Below are positions 17,212 to 25,584 of a stretch of 64,000 nt of DNA, in pieces (position 1 is the first letter of the stretch; the number at the start of each line of letters is the position of its first letter). Below the pieces are notes generated by a model that was given only the letters and a program-made list of their open reading frames with translations, made no database searches and was not told the DNA's origin. Position numbers and translations under genes: made by a program. Source of the stretch: Bog-756 sp963727955 (lineage in GTDB: Bacteria > Actinomycetota > Acidimicrobiia > Acidimicrobiales > RAAP-2); contig CAVSII010000012.1 in the NCBI GenBank assembly GCA_963727955.1, positions 124,001 to 188,000 of the forward strand, written 5' to 3'.

Positions 17212-17688
17212 TCAGGGAAGCGCCTCGTTGAGCCGAACCTCGGCGGCTTCCTCGTCGACACCGAGGGCAAAGGTCAGCTCGGACACCAGGATCTGACGGG
17301 CCCGCTGCAGCATCCGCTTCTCGCCGGCCGATAGGCCTTTGTCCTTGTCGCGGATGGACAGGTTCCGGACCACTTCGGCTACCTGGTAGATATCGCCGGA
17401 ACGGAGCTTCTCCGAATGGTTCTTGTAGCGACGGGACCAGTTGGTGGGCATCCGGGCCTCCTTCTTGCGAAGGACGGCGAACACCTCCTCGACCTCTTCG
17501 TCGTTGATCACTTCGCGCAGGCCGACACCGTCGGTGTTGTCGGCGGGGACCATCAGGGTGAGATCCCCGTAGGCCAGACGCAACACCAGGTACTCCTGTT
17601 TCTTGCCGAATGCCTCTTTGGTCTCCCGGCGTTCGACGACCGCCGCACCATGGTGCGGATAGACGACCTTGTCACCGATGTCGAACAC
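17212..17688 (-). CDS. carD: CarD family RNA polymerase-binding transcription factor
   Basis: This 158-residue protein stabilises the open promoter complex. The N-terminal Tudor-like RNAP-interaction domain begins MFDIGDKVVYPHHGAAVVE and includes MVPADNTDGVGLREV; the C-terminal helical domain contains MPTNWSRRYKNH and the tryptophan that wedges into the upstream edge of the bubble. Length and both halves agree with the mycobacterial form. It is encoded between disA and ispD. Confidence 0.95.
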   Translation of the reverse strand: MFDIGDKVVYPHHGAAVVERRETKEAFGKKQEYLVLRLAYGDLTLMVPADNTDGVGLREVINDEEVEEVFAVLRKKEARMPTNWSRRYKNHSEKLRSGDIYQVAEVVRNLSIRDKDKGLSAGEKRMLQRARQILVSELTFALGVDEEAAEVRLNEALP

Positions 17689-17819
17689 CGTGCCTCCTGG
17701 CCTTGCGTGCTGATCCCGGGCTCATGGGCGACGTCGGGACCTCGTAGAGCGAGCAAGCCATGGTACACGGTGAGGCCGCTACTCCCGGCGCGGCGGGCGC
17801 CGGTGGGCTGTGCGCGGGG

Positions 17820-18938
17820 CTACTGGTAACGCTCGAAGATGCTGGCCTCGGCCAACCGGGCCAACCCGTCCTTGACCGAGTGGGCCCGGGTCTGGCCCAC
17901 CCCTTCCACCTGCTCGAGCTCGCCCAACGAGGCCCTCATGATCTGCTGGAGATTGACGAACCGGTCGACGATCCGCTCGATGATGACGTCCGAGAACCGG
18001 GGCAGGCGATACAAAAGGCGATATCCGCGGGGTTCGATCCCGGACTCGGTGTCGCTGAAGGCCTCGGGCAGGCCGAGTATCTCCGCCACCCTCCCCGCAT
18101 CCCCCAGTTCCTCCGACGAGAGGCCGGTGAGCTGGTCGACGATCTGGTCAACCGCCCCGATCCGGTCGCGCCGTTGATCGGCCCCGTGCCGGAAGTAATC
18201 CCGCACCACCAGGTGCAGAGCCGGATCTACCCCCTCGACCATTTCGGCAGACTGCAGCCCCACCAACCGGCCGTCATCCCCGAGCTCGACCAGGTACCCC
18301 TCCACCTCCTCGGCGATCCGTAGGACCATCTCGGCGGCCTGGACCACGCCCACCACGTCCCCCACCGACACGGTGTCCTCCACCTCGAGTATGGACAGGC
18401 CGTTGAGGGCCACGTCGAACCGGTTGCGGAACCGCTGCATGGTAGCCAGGGCCTGATCGGTCCGGTCGTGGAGCCATCCGGTGGGCTGGATGGTGTGCTT
18501 GAGGTCGTTGCGGTACACGGCGATGACCGACATGGCCGCCGACACCGACAGGACGGGGACGTCGAGAGACCGGGCCACCCGTTCCGCCGTGCGATGGCGG
18601 GTCCCCGTCTCGGTGGTGGGGATGACCGCGTTGGGCATGAGGTGGACGTTGGCCCGGGCGATGCGGGATCCATCGGAGGCCACGATGATGGCCCCGTCCA
18701 TTTTGGCCAGCTCGGACAAGCGTTGCGGGCTGAACTCGGCGTCGAGCAGGAAGCCGCCCGAGCAGATGGAGAGCACGCCGGGACCGTCCCCGATGACGAC
18801 CAGAGCCCCCCGCTTGGCCCGCAGGATCCGGTCCAGTCCATCACGCAGCGGACGGCCGGGCGCCACCATGGCCAGAGCATCGCTGAGCGGTGAGCTCTGG
18901 CGTTTGATCACAGACGAATGGTAGCGGTCCGGACTCAT
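17820..18938 (-). CDS. disA: DNA integrity scanning diadenylate cyclase DisA
   Basis: DisA condenses two ATP into cyclic di-AMP and pauses on branched DNA. In this 372-residue protein the N-terminal DAC domain has the catalytic DGAIIVA and the ATP-binding GTRHRTAERVA. A helical linker follows, and the C-terminus ends in a helix-hairpin-helix DNA-binding domain (ELEQVEGVGQTRAHSVKDGL). It stands next to radA, whose product inhibits or cooperates with DisA in other bacteria. A GTG at the tenth codon is an alternative start. Confidence 0.95.
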   Translation of the reverse strand: MSPDRYHSSVIKRQSSPLSDALAMVAPGRPLRDGLDRILRAKRGALVVIGDGPGVLSICSGGFLLDAEFSPQRLSELAKMDGAIIVASDGSRIARANVHLMPNAVIPTTETGTRHRTAERVARSLDVPVLSVSAAMSVIAVYRNDLKHTIQPTGWLHDRTDQALATMQRFRNRFDVALNGLSILEVEDTVSVGDVVGVVQAAEMVLRIAEEVEGYLVELGDDGRLVGLQSAEMVEGVDPALHLVVRDYFRHGADQRRDRIGAVDQIVDQLTGLSSEELGDAGRVAEILGLPEAFSDTESGIEPRGYRLLYRLPRFSDVIIERIVDRFVNLQQIMRASLGELEQVEGVGQTRAHSVKDGLARLAEASIFERYQ

Positions 18939-19031
18939 TCCGGTCCGTAGATGGAGCGATCCCGATCGGACCCTCTGCCGGTCAAAGTCGGCTGCACAGG
19001 GGACGGGGTCCGGACCGGCGGCAAACAGCGG

Positions 19032-20420
19032 TCAGCCGGTGAAACCGCAGGCCTGCATGGCCCCGAGGACCGTGTCCACCCGGAGCAGCTCCATGCCAGC
19101 CGGGCCCTCCGGCGACAAAGCGGGAACCACCACCCGGTCGAAGCCCAGCCGATGGGCTTCCTCGAGGCGGCGCGGCATGTTGGTCACTTGGCGGACCTCG
19201 CCGGCCAACCCGACCTCGCCCACCGCGGCCAGAGTGGGTGGCAGCACCACCCCGGTGGTCGCCGAGGCCACCGCCAGGGCCACGGCCAAGTCAGCCGCCG
19301 GTTCGGTGACCCGGACACCCCCGGCCACCGAAGCGAACACGTCCATGGACAACACCGGGAGATCGGCGTGACGGGCCAGTACGGCCAGCGTCATGGTCAG
19401 CCGGCCGGCGTCGAGACCCACGGCTGACCGTTTGGGCTGGGACTGAGCCGTGGAGCAGACCAGGGCCTGTAGTTCGACCAGCAGTGTGCGCCGTCCCTGC
19501 AAAGCGGGCAGGGCTACCCCACCGGGTGCCCCCGTCGGGCGGTCACCGAGGAGGAGGCGTCCAGGATCGTCCACCGTGTTGAGGCCGTGGTCGCCCATTT
19601 CGAACAGTCCGAGCTCGCCAGTCGGTCCGAATCGGTGCTTGACGGCCAGGAGGAGCCGCAGGGCATGGTGGCGGTCGCCCTCGAAGCTGAGGACGGTGTC
19701 GACCATGTGCTCGAGGGTCCGCGGGCCGGCCAGAGATCCGTCCTTGGTCACGTGACCGACCAGCACCGTCGCCACCCGGCGGGCCTTGGCCATGCCGATG
19801 AGCTGGTCGGCACACTCGCGGACCTGGGTGACACTGCCCGGGACCCCGGTGGCCCGCCGCTCGCCCAGGACGGCCGGGCCCACCGCCACCGCTTGGATCG
19901 AGTCGACGACGACCAGGTCGGGCGCACATTCGACGACGGCCCGGACCACCGCTCCGATGTCGGTGGCCGACAGGATGAGCAGCCCGGGAGGAACCGCACC
20001 CAGCCGTTCGGCCCGCAGCCGGACCTGGTGAGCGGACTCCTCGGCCGACACCAGGAGCACCCGTCGCCCGGAGGCGGCCCGGGCCGCCAGCACCTGGAGG
20101 AGCAGCGTGGACTTGCCGATACCCGGCTCGCCCCCGAGCAGGGTGACCGAACCGGGCACCAGGCCACCGGCCAGCACCCGGTCGAACTCGGCCAGTCCGG
20201 TGGGCAGGGCTGCCGCCTCGGCCAGGTCCACCGAGGAGAGGGGAACAGGGAGGGAAGCCAGGTCCAGTTCGTCGACGGCACGGACCAGAGGTCCGAGATG
20301 CTCCTCTTCCACCATGGTGTTCCACTCCCCGCACGACGGGCAGCGGCCCGCCCAACGGGCCGTGTTGGCCCCACAGTCGATGCAGCGGTGGCGCTTGGCC
20401 GTCTTTGCCATTCCCGGCAT
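19032..20420 (-). CDS. radA: DNA repair protein RadA (Sms)
   Basis: RadA is a hexameric RecA-like helicase that helps branch migration in recombination. The 462-residue protein has an N-terminal C4 zinc finger (CIDCG...CPSCGEW at 13-32), Walker A GEPGIGKST at 98-105, a Walker B strand LVVVDSIQA, and a C-terminal Lon-type domain (VSMDVFASVAGGVRV, EVGLAGEVRQV). The signature KNRFG appears as KHRFG at 261-265 (19626-19640), a conservative but notable change. The ATG at 20411 (residue 4) is an equally possible start. It lies between clpC and disA. Confidence 0.93.
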   Translation of the reverse strand: MPGMAKTAKRHRCIDCGANTARWAGRCPSCGEWNTMVEEEHLGPLVRAVDELDLASLPVPLSSVDLAEAAALPTGLAEFDRVLAGGLVPGSVTLLGGEPGIGKSTLLLQVLAARAASGRRVLLVSAEESAHQVRLRAERLGAVPPGLLILSATDIGAVVRAVVECAPDLVVVDSIQAVAVGPAVLGERRATGVPGSVTQVRECADQLIGMAKARRVATVLVGHVTKDGSLAGPRTLEHMVDTVLSFEGDRHHALRLLLAVKHRFGPTGELGLFEMGDHGLNTVDDPGRLLLGDRPTGAPGGVALPALQGRRTLLVELQALVCSTAQSQPKRSAVGLDAGRLTMTLAVLARHADLPVLSMDVFASVAGGVRVTEPAADLAVALAVASATTGVVLPPTLAAVGEVGLAGEVRQVTNMPRRLEEAHRLGFDRVVVPALSPEGPAGMELLRVDTVLGAMQACGFTG

Positions 20421-20537
20421 GGTAGGGACCGGGTGTATCGGCCGGGTGGACCACCGGGTTCAACCTGCCACCAGCCGTCGAGGCGGGTGAACGGCCCCGT
20501 GGATGCTCAGCCGGCCGACGAGTCGGCCCGGGCCGGC

Positions 20538-23093
20538 TCAGTCGGCCGAGGAGTCAGCTCCGGCCAGCTCCACCGGCGGGGGCTCGATACCCTCGATGGC
20601 GGTGAAGGACAGCCGCTGCTCGCCCACGACCAGGGGCTCGGCGCCCTTGACGTCGTGCGAGGCTGCCATTTCGGGTGTGATGGTCTCCACATCGACGATG
20701 ATCGTCTCCCCCACCCGGAATTCCTTCCACAGGATCCTCTCCGAGAGGGGATCCTCGACCAGCTGCTGGATGGCCCGACGCAGTGGTCGTGCCCCCAGCT
20801 GAGGGTCGTAGCCCTTGTCAGCCAGCAGCTGCTTGGCCGGCGGGGTGAGGGCCAGGCTCAGGCCCTGCAGCTCGAGCTGGTTGGAAAGCCTCTGGATCAT
20901 GAGGTCGACGATCTCGACGACCTCCACCCGGGACAGCTCGTGGAAGACCACGACCTCGTCGATACGGTTGAGGAATTCGGGCCGGAAGTGGGCCTTCAGA
21001 GCCTCGTTGACCTTGGACTTCATCCGCTCGTAGGTCACGGCCTCGGAGTTCTTGGCAAAGCCCACCGACGTCTTGCGCAGGTCGGACGTGCCCAGGTTGG
21101 AGGTCATGATCAGCACGGTGTTCTTGAAGTCCACCGACCGACCCTGGGCGTCGGTCAGACGTCCGTCCTCCAGGATCTGCAGCAGGGCGTTGAACACGTC
21201 GGCGTGGGCCTTCTCCACCTCGTCGAAGAGCACCACCGAGAAGGGCTTGCGCCGGACGGCCTCGGTCAGCTGGCCGCCCTCTTCGTAACCCACATACCCC
21301 GGGGGCGAGCCGACCAGACGACTCACCGTGTGCTTCTCCATGTACTCGGACATGTCCAGCTGGATGAGGGCGTCCTCGTCGTCGAACAGGAACTCGGCCA
21401 AGGTCTTGGCCAGCTCGGTCTTCCCCACACCGGTAGGGCCGAGGAAGATGAAGGAGCCACTGGGCCGCTTCGGATCCTTGAGCCCGGCTCGGGTGCGACG
21501 GATCGACCGGGCCAGGGCGGCGATGGCCGGCTCCTGTCCGATGACCCGCTTGTGCAGCTCGTCCTCCATGCGGAGAAGCTTGGCTGTCTCCTCTTCCGTC
21601 AGCCGGTAGACGGGAATGCCAGTCCAGTTGGCCAGGACCTCGGCGATGACTTCCTCATCGACCACGTCGAACAGGTCGACGCCGTCGGCCCGCCACTCGG
21701 CTTCCATGGCCTCTTTGCTCTCGAGGCGATCCTTCTCCTGCTCGGCCAGCTTCTTCGCCTGATCGAAGGCCTGCTTCTCGATGGCGGCTTCCTTGTCGGC
21801 CCGGAGACGCGAGATGTCCTCCTCGAGCTTCTTGTAGGCCGGTGGGGTCGTCATCCGACGGATCCTCAGTCGGCTACCCGCCTCGTCGATGAGGTCGATC
21901 GCCTTGTCGGGCAGGTAACGGTCGGCCAGGTAGCGGTCGGCCAGGTTGGCCGCGGCTACCAGGGCCTGATCGGTGATGGTCACCGCGTGGTGGGACTCGT
22001 ACCGGTCACGCAGGCCCTTCAGGATCTCGATGGTGAGGGCAACGTTGGGCTGTTCCACCTTGATCGGTTGGAAACGCCGCTCGAGGGCGGCGTCCTTTTC
22101 GAGATGCTTGCGGTACTCGTCGATGGTTGTGGCACCGATGGTCTGGAGCTCGCCGCGGGCCAGCATCGGCTTGAGGATGGAGGCGGCGTCGATGGCACCT
22201 TCGGCAGCTCCGGCGCCCACCAATGTGTGCAGCTCATCGATGAAAAGCACGATGTCGCCGCGGGTCCGGATCTCCTTCAGGACCTTCTTGAGCCGTTCCT
22301 CGAAGTCGCCCCGGTAGCGGCTGCCCGCCACCAGGGCGCCGAGGTCCAGCGTGTAGAGCTGCTTGCCGGTGAGTGTTTCGGGAACATCGTCGGCCACGAT
22401 GCGCTGGGCCAGGCCCTCCACGATGGCCGTCTTGCCCACACCGGGCTCCCCGATCAACACGGGGTTGTTCTTGGTGCGGCGCGACAAAACCTGCATCACC
22501 CGCTCGATCTCTTTCTCGCGCCCGATGACCGGGTCGAGTTTGTGGTCGCGAGCCAGCGCCGTCAGGTTGCGCCCGAACTGGTCGAGAACCGGCGAACCGG
22601 TCGGTGCGTCAGAGGACTGCGAACCCGGCGCACCGGCACCCACCGACTCCTTCCCCTGGTAACCGGAGAGGAGCTGGATGACCTGCTGACGGACGCGGGG
22701 CAGATCGGCGCCCAGGCTCTGCAGAACCTGGGCGGCAACGCCCTCGCCCTCCCGCACCAGACCGAGGAGCATGTGCTCGGTTCCGATGTAACTGTGACCG
22801 AGCTGCAGCGCCTCGCGCAGGGACAGCTCGAGGACCTTCTTCGCCCGGGGCGTGAAGGGCGGCGACCCGGTCGGGGCGGTGCCGGCCAGCCCGATGGTCT
22901 CCTCCACCTTCTCGCGGACAGCCTCCAACGAGACGCCCAGTGACTCGAGCGCCTTGGCGGCAACACCTTCCCCCTCGTGGATCAGGCCGAGAAGAATGTG
23001 CTCCGTACCGATGAAACTGTGGTTGAGGAGACGCGCCTCTTCCTGCGCCAGTACAAGAACTCTTCGAGCTCGGTCTGTAAATCGTTCGAACAC
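20538..23093 (-). CDS. clpC: ATP-dependent Clp protease ATPase subunit ClpC
   Basis: ClpC unfolds proteins for the ClpP peptidase. The 851-residue protein has two Clp N repeats (1-150), a first AAA+ domain (GEPGVGKTA, LFIDELHTLVGAG), a middle region with a UVR-like coiled segment (EDISRLRADKEAAIEKQ) and a second AAA+ domain (FLGPTGVGKTELAK, VVLFDEVEKAH) ending in the D2-small domain. The length excludes ClpB (no long coiled coil) and ClpA. The start is GTG with GGTGGAG upstream. It is divergent from the polyprenyl synthase gene. Confidence 0.96.
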   Translation of the reverse strand: MFERFTDRARRVLVLAQEEARLLNHSFIGTEHILLGLIHEGEGVAAKALESLGVSLEAVREKVEETIGLAGTAPTGSPPFTPRAKKVLELSLREALQLGHSYIGTEHMLLGLVREGEGVAAQVLQSLGADLPRVRQQVIQLLSGYQGKESVGAGAPGSQSSDAPTGSPVLDQFGRNLTALARDHKLDPVIGREKEIERVMQVLSRRTKNNPVLIGEPGVGKTAIVEGLAQRIVADDVPETLTGKQLYTLDLGALVAGSRYRGDFEERLKKVLKEIRTRGDIVLFIDELHTLVGAGAAEGAIDAASILKPMLARGELQTIGATTIDEYRKHLEKDAALERRFQPIKVEQPNVALTIEILKGLRDRYESHHAVTITDQALVAAANLADRYLADRYLPDKAIDLIDEAGSRLRIRRMTTPPAYKKLEEDISRLRADKEAAIEKQAFDQAKKLAEQEKDRLESKEAMEAEWRADGVDLFDVVDEEVIAEVLANWTGIPVYRLTEEETAKLLRMEDELHKRVIGQEPAIAALARSIRRTRAGLKDPKRPSGSFIFLGPTGVGKTELAKTLAEFLFDDEDALIQLDMSEYMEKHTVSRLVGSPPGYVGYEEGGQLTEAVRRKPFSVVLFDEVEKAHADVFNALLQILEDGRLTDAQGRSVDFKNTVLIMTSNLGTSDLRKTSVGFAKNSEAVTYERMKSKVNEALKAHFRPEFLNRIDEVVVFHELSRVEVVEIVDLMIQRLSNQLELQGLSLALTPPAKQLLADKGYDPQLGARPLRRAIQQLVEDPLSERILWKEFRVGETIIVDVETITPEMAASHDVKGAEPLVVGEQRLSFTAIEGIEPPPVELAGADSSAD

Positions 23094-23224
23094 TCCACCG
23101 CCTCCATCCGCGGTTCGGGAACTAGACGAAGTCTACAGGCGTCAGTGCAACTCGCACCCCCACCCGGCGGCTTTTCGGATCGCTTTTTTCGATCATCGGC
23201 ATCCTGGCCTATCGTCTGTAGGAA
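23094..23224. promoter_or_regulatory. Divergent clpC / polyprenyl synthase intergenic region
   Basis: This 131-bp region must hold both promoters. It contains the perfect inverted repeat TAGAC-GAA-GTCTA at 23123-23135. On the plus strand GGGAAC at 23117-23122 is followed 18 bases later by GTC, close to the SigR-type pattern GGGAAT-N18-GTT, but it would read away from clpC. The match is imperfect, so any SigR control is only a suggestion. Confidence 0.3.
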
Positions 23225-24199
23225 GTGAACGTCGTAGAACTCCTGGGACTTCCCGCACTCGAAGATGAGCTCCAGCACCTCGAGCCCCTGCTCGTCGAGT
23301 CGGTGACGACCGGGGACGGCTTCCTCGACGAGGTCACCACCCACCTGATGGCAGCCGGCGGAAAGCGGCTACGTCCGGTTCTGGCCCTCGCCACGGCCAC
23401 GTCGGGTGCTCGTCCGGCCACCGGGGAGGAGCTGTTGGGGGCGGTGGCCGTGGAATTGGTCCACCTGGCCTCCCTCTACCACGACGACGTCATGGACGAG
23501 GCCACCGTGCGCCGCAACGTGGAGAGCGTCAACGCCCGCTTCGGCAATCTGGTGGCCATCGTGGCCGGCGACTTCCTTCTGGCCCGCTCGGCCGAGATCG
23601 CCGCCGGGCTGGGCACCGAGATCGCCGCCCTTCTGGCCGCCACCCTGGGCGAACTGTGCCGCGGGCAGGTGGCGGAAGTGCACGCCGCCTTTCGTGTGGA
23701 CCGCAGCACGGCCAGCTACACCCAGGCCATCGCCGGCAAGACTGCGGCGCTCATGGCCACCTCTTGTCGGATCGGGGCGATCACCGGAGGCCGGCCACGT
23801 GATGAGGTCGAGCTGTTCACCGAATTCGGCCGCCATTTCGGCATGGCCTTCCAGATCAGGGATGACATCCTCGACATCATCGGGACCGACACCGAGCTGG
23901 GGAAGCCGGCCGGCCAGGACGTGGCCGAAGGCATCTACACCCTTCCGGTGCTGCTGGCGCTGGCCGACCCGGCGGTCGGACCAGAGCTCAGACCGCTGCT
24001 CGGACAGGCTCTCGGGCATCCTGAGGGCGACAAGGCCCGCTCCATCGTGGCCGCTTCGGACGCGGTCGGAGGGTCGGTGGCCGTGGCCCGGGACTACGCC
24101 GAAATGGCTGTCGGCGCCGCCCATTCCGGGCCCTCGTCCGATTTTGCTTCTGGCCTGGCCGCTCTGGCCCGAGCCCTGGTCGAGGACCTGCCTGGCTGA
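23225..24199 (+). CDS. Trans-polyprenyl diphosphate synthase
   Basis: This 324-residue all-helical prenyltransferase elongates allylic diphosphates with IPP. The first aspartate-rich motif is HDDVMD (near 85-90) within LVHLASLYHDDVMDEATVRR, the second is FQIRDDILDI, and GGKRLRP supplies the diphosphate-binding basic residues. The two residues before the first motif region (LY) are not bulky enough to settle chain length; a long-chain product for menaquinone (octa- or nonaprenyl) is likely in an actinobacterium. The GTG start has TAGGAA just upstream. Confidence 0.9.
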   Translation: MNVVELLGLPALEDELQHLEPLLVESVTTGDGFLDEVTTHLMAAGGKRLRPVLALATATSGARPATGEELLGAVAVELVHLASLYHDDVMDEATVRRNVESVNARFGNLVAIVAGDFLLARSAEIAAGLGTEIAALLAATLGELCRGQVAEVHAAFRVDRSTASYTQAIAGKTAALMATSCRIGAITGGRPRDEVELFTEFGRHFGMAFQIRDDILDIIGTDTELGKPAGQDVAEGIYTLPVLLALADPAVGPELRPLLGQALGHPEGDKARSIVAASDAVGGSVAVARDYAEMAVGAAHSGPSSDFASGLAALARALVEDLPG

Positions 24200-24343
24200 A
24201 CGACCACACCGGCCACCGGGGAAAATAGCGGGGAGGATATCCCCCTTCCGGCCTACCGACCCGTTGGCGGTCGCCCGTGGTGGCCACGGGCACAGACGAT
24301 CAAGGGCAATAGATAAGAGCCGAGGGTTATGCGGTGTTGACCC

Positions 24344-24379
24344 GGGAGGCGGCGCTGACCAGGGAGGCGGCGCTGATCA
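24344..24379. repeat. 18-bp direct repeat at the 3' end of a secreted-protein gene
   Basis: Two adjacent 18-base copies (GGGAGGCGGCGCTGACCA and GGGAGGCGGCGCTGATCA, one mismatch) lie just beyond the coding end of the small secreted protein, and the second copy includes its stop codon. It looks like a short tandem duplication. Confidence 0.6.
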
Positions 24380-24790
24380 GTGGCCGGCGCACACCTTGGC
24401 TACGTATGCCGATTTGCGGCTTTCCATCTTGGCGTAGCGCTTGCCCAGGCGGGAGCCGTTGGCCTGGTATATGGCGGCCAATTTAGCGAACCAAGCAGCT
24501 CGCTTGGTATGGCCGGCCGCCTTGGCCTTGGCTGCCCGGGCCTCGAACTTGAGTGCTCGCTTGTCGAAGCCCTTGCCCGTTTGCCGCAGCTTGAAGCGGG
24601 ACTTCCCTCCGCTGCAGACTGCCGGCACACTCGACTTGGCGTGGTTGGTCGACGTGGCGTGGCTGGTCGATGGTGCGGTGACGGTGGCCGCACCGGCCTG
24701 ACCGGTCAGTGCCAGTGGACCCATCGTCAGGGCCGCCAGTACCGCTGCTCCCACGGCCAATCGTCGGGCTAGGTGGCTCCTGATCTGCAT
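24377..24790 (-). CDS. Small secreted helical protein with two cysteines (paralogue of 25013-25390)
   Basis: This 137-residue protein is not a recognised family. A signal peptide (basic MQIRSHLARR, hydrophobic core, GQAGAAT cleavage region) is followed by a Ser/Thr-rich stretch and then a Lys/Arg/Ala-rich helical body bracketed by two cysteines (VCSGG... and ...YVAKVCAGH). The body contains AKAAGHTKRAAWFAKLAA, which aligns with ATANGHPRRAHRIGRLIA in the neighbouring secreted protein, so the two appear to be paralogues. The ATG at 24790 has AGAAGGAG upstream; the longer frame to 24892 runs through a 15-bp DNA repeat and is rejected. The highly basic mature form could bind anionic polymer, DNA or envelope. 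Confidence 0.75.
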   Translation of the reverse strand: MQIRSHLARRLAVGAAVLAALTMGPLALTGQAGAATVTAPSTSHATSTNHAKSSVPAVCSGGKSRFKLRQTGKGFDKRALKFEARAAKAKAAGHTKRAAWFAKLAAIYQANGSRLGKRYAKMESRKSAYVAKVCAGH

Positions 24791-24814
24791 GACGTCGTGC
24801 TCCTTCTTGTAGGG

Positions 24815-24868
24815 CCCAGACTGTTTATACCCAGACTGTTCATACCCAGACTGTTCATACCCAGACTG
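24815..24868. repeat. 15-bp tandem repeat in the leader region of a secreted-protein gene
   Basis: CCCAGACTGTTTATA or CCCAGACTGTTCATA is repeated three times with a partial fourth copy, immediately upstream of the ribosome binding site of the gene starting at 24790. Read on the minus strand, each unit presents TATGAA or TATAAA, so the array may stack several -10-like hexamers or regulator sites at 15-bp spacing. Confidence 0.75.
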
Positions 24869-25012
24869 CGGCCGTGCTTGCACTATCGGCACCTGAGGAC
24901 CGACCTTAATGAGCGGACCTGGGCATGAGACGTCGGCCCCCCGCCCTCTCCGCCGGTTGCCATCCCCACCGACGCAACCGGCTTTGGACCCTGACCATGC
25001 TCGACCCCGGCC

Positions 25013-25390
25013 TCATGACACCGGACCGATGGCGGGAGCGGACACATGGCATGCCGCCTCGATAGCGGCAGAATGCCTGGTCAGACGAGTGTGGGCTCGG
25101 GAGCTCTCGAGGCGGGCGATGAGCCTGCCGATACGGTGGGCCCGACGTGGATGCCCGTTGGCGGTCGCCCGATGTTCGGCCGCTGTGAGTCGTGGGAGCC
25201 CGGCGGAAATCCGAGCCTCGACCCTCTCGATGCGGGTCAGCACCTTGGTGGCCCGCGCACATTTGATGTGGACGGCGGGAGCAGGCGACGGGGTGGCCGC
25301 CCCGGCCGCGCCGGCGGCCCCGAGGGATAGGGTTCCCACGGCCACCATGGCAGCCGCCACCTTCCGGCCTGAGGGGATCGTCCTGCCCAT
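25013..25390 (-). CDS. Small secreted helical protein with two cysteines (paralogue of 24377-24790)
   Basis: This 125-residue protein has a clear signal peptide (MGRTIPSGRK, hydrophobic Ala/Val/Gly core, AAGAATP), a short Pro/Ala linker, then a predicted helical segment between C (HIKCARATKV) and C (IEAACHVSA) about 70 residues apart. It shares the AxxxGHxxRA...L.A pattern with the protein at 24377-24790. Arg is favoured here, Lys there. An AAGGAGG ribosome binding site precedes the ATG. No known domain is recognised. The two genes lie in tandem with separate leaders. Confidence 0.75.
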   Translation of the reverse strand: MGRTIPSGRKVAAAMVAVGTLSLGAAGAAGAATPSPAPAVHIKCARATKVLTRIERVEARISAGLPRLTAAEHRATANGHPRRAHRIGRLIARLESSRAHTRLTRHSAAIEAACHVSAPAIGPVS

Positions 25391-25584
25391 CGGAGCTACC
25401 TCCTTGACGTTCCGGTACCTTCCGGCTCATTCCCTTTATGGCCGATCCGGGTGCGGGAAGGGTGAGGGCGGTGTTATGAACCCGTGAGGCCCGGTGCCGT
25501 CCGCCCAATGATGTGGCACTCTCTATGCCAATTGGCCTCAGAGGGCCCACAGCCCGGTCTGAAGCGGGGCCAGTCGAAGGGAGG

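Noticed and set aside
19587..22943. An open frame of more than 1100 codons on the plus strand
   Set aside because: It lies antisense to radA and clpC, is rich in Gly/His/Val/Leu shadows of a high-GC gene and has no family resemblance; the minus-strand genes are certain.
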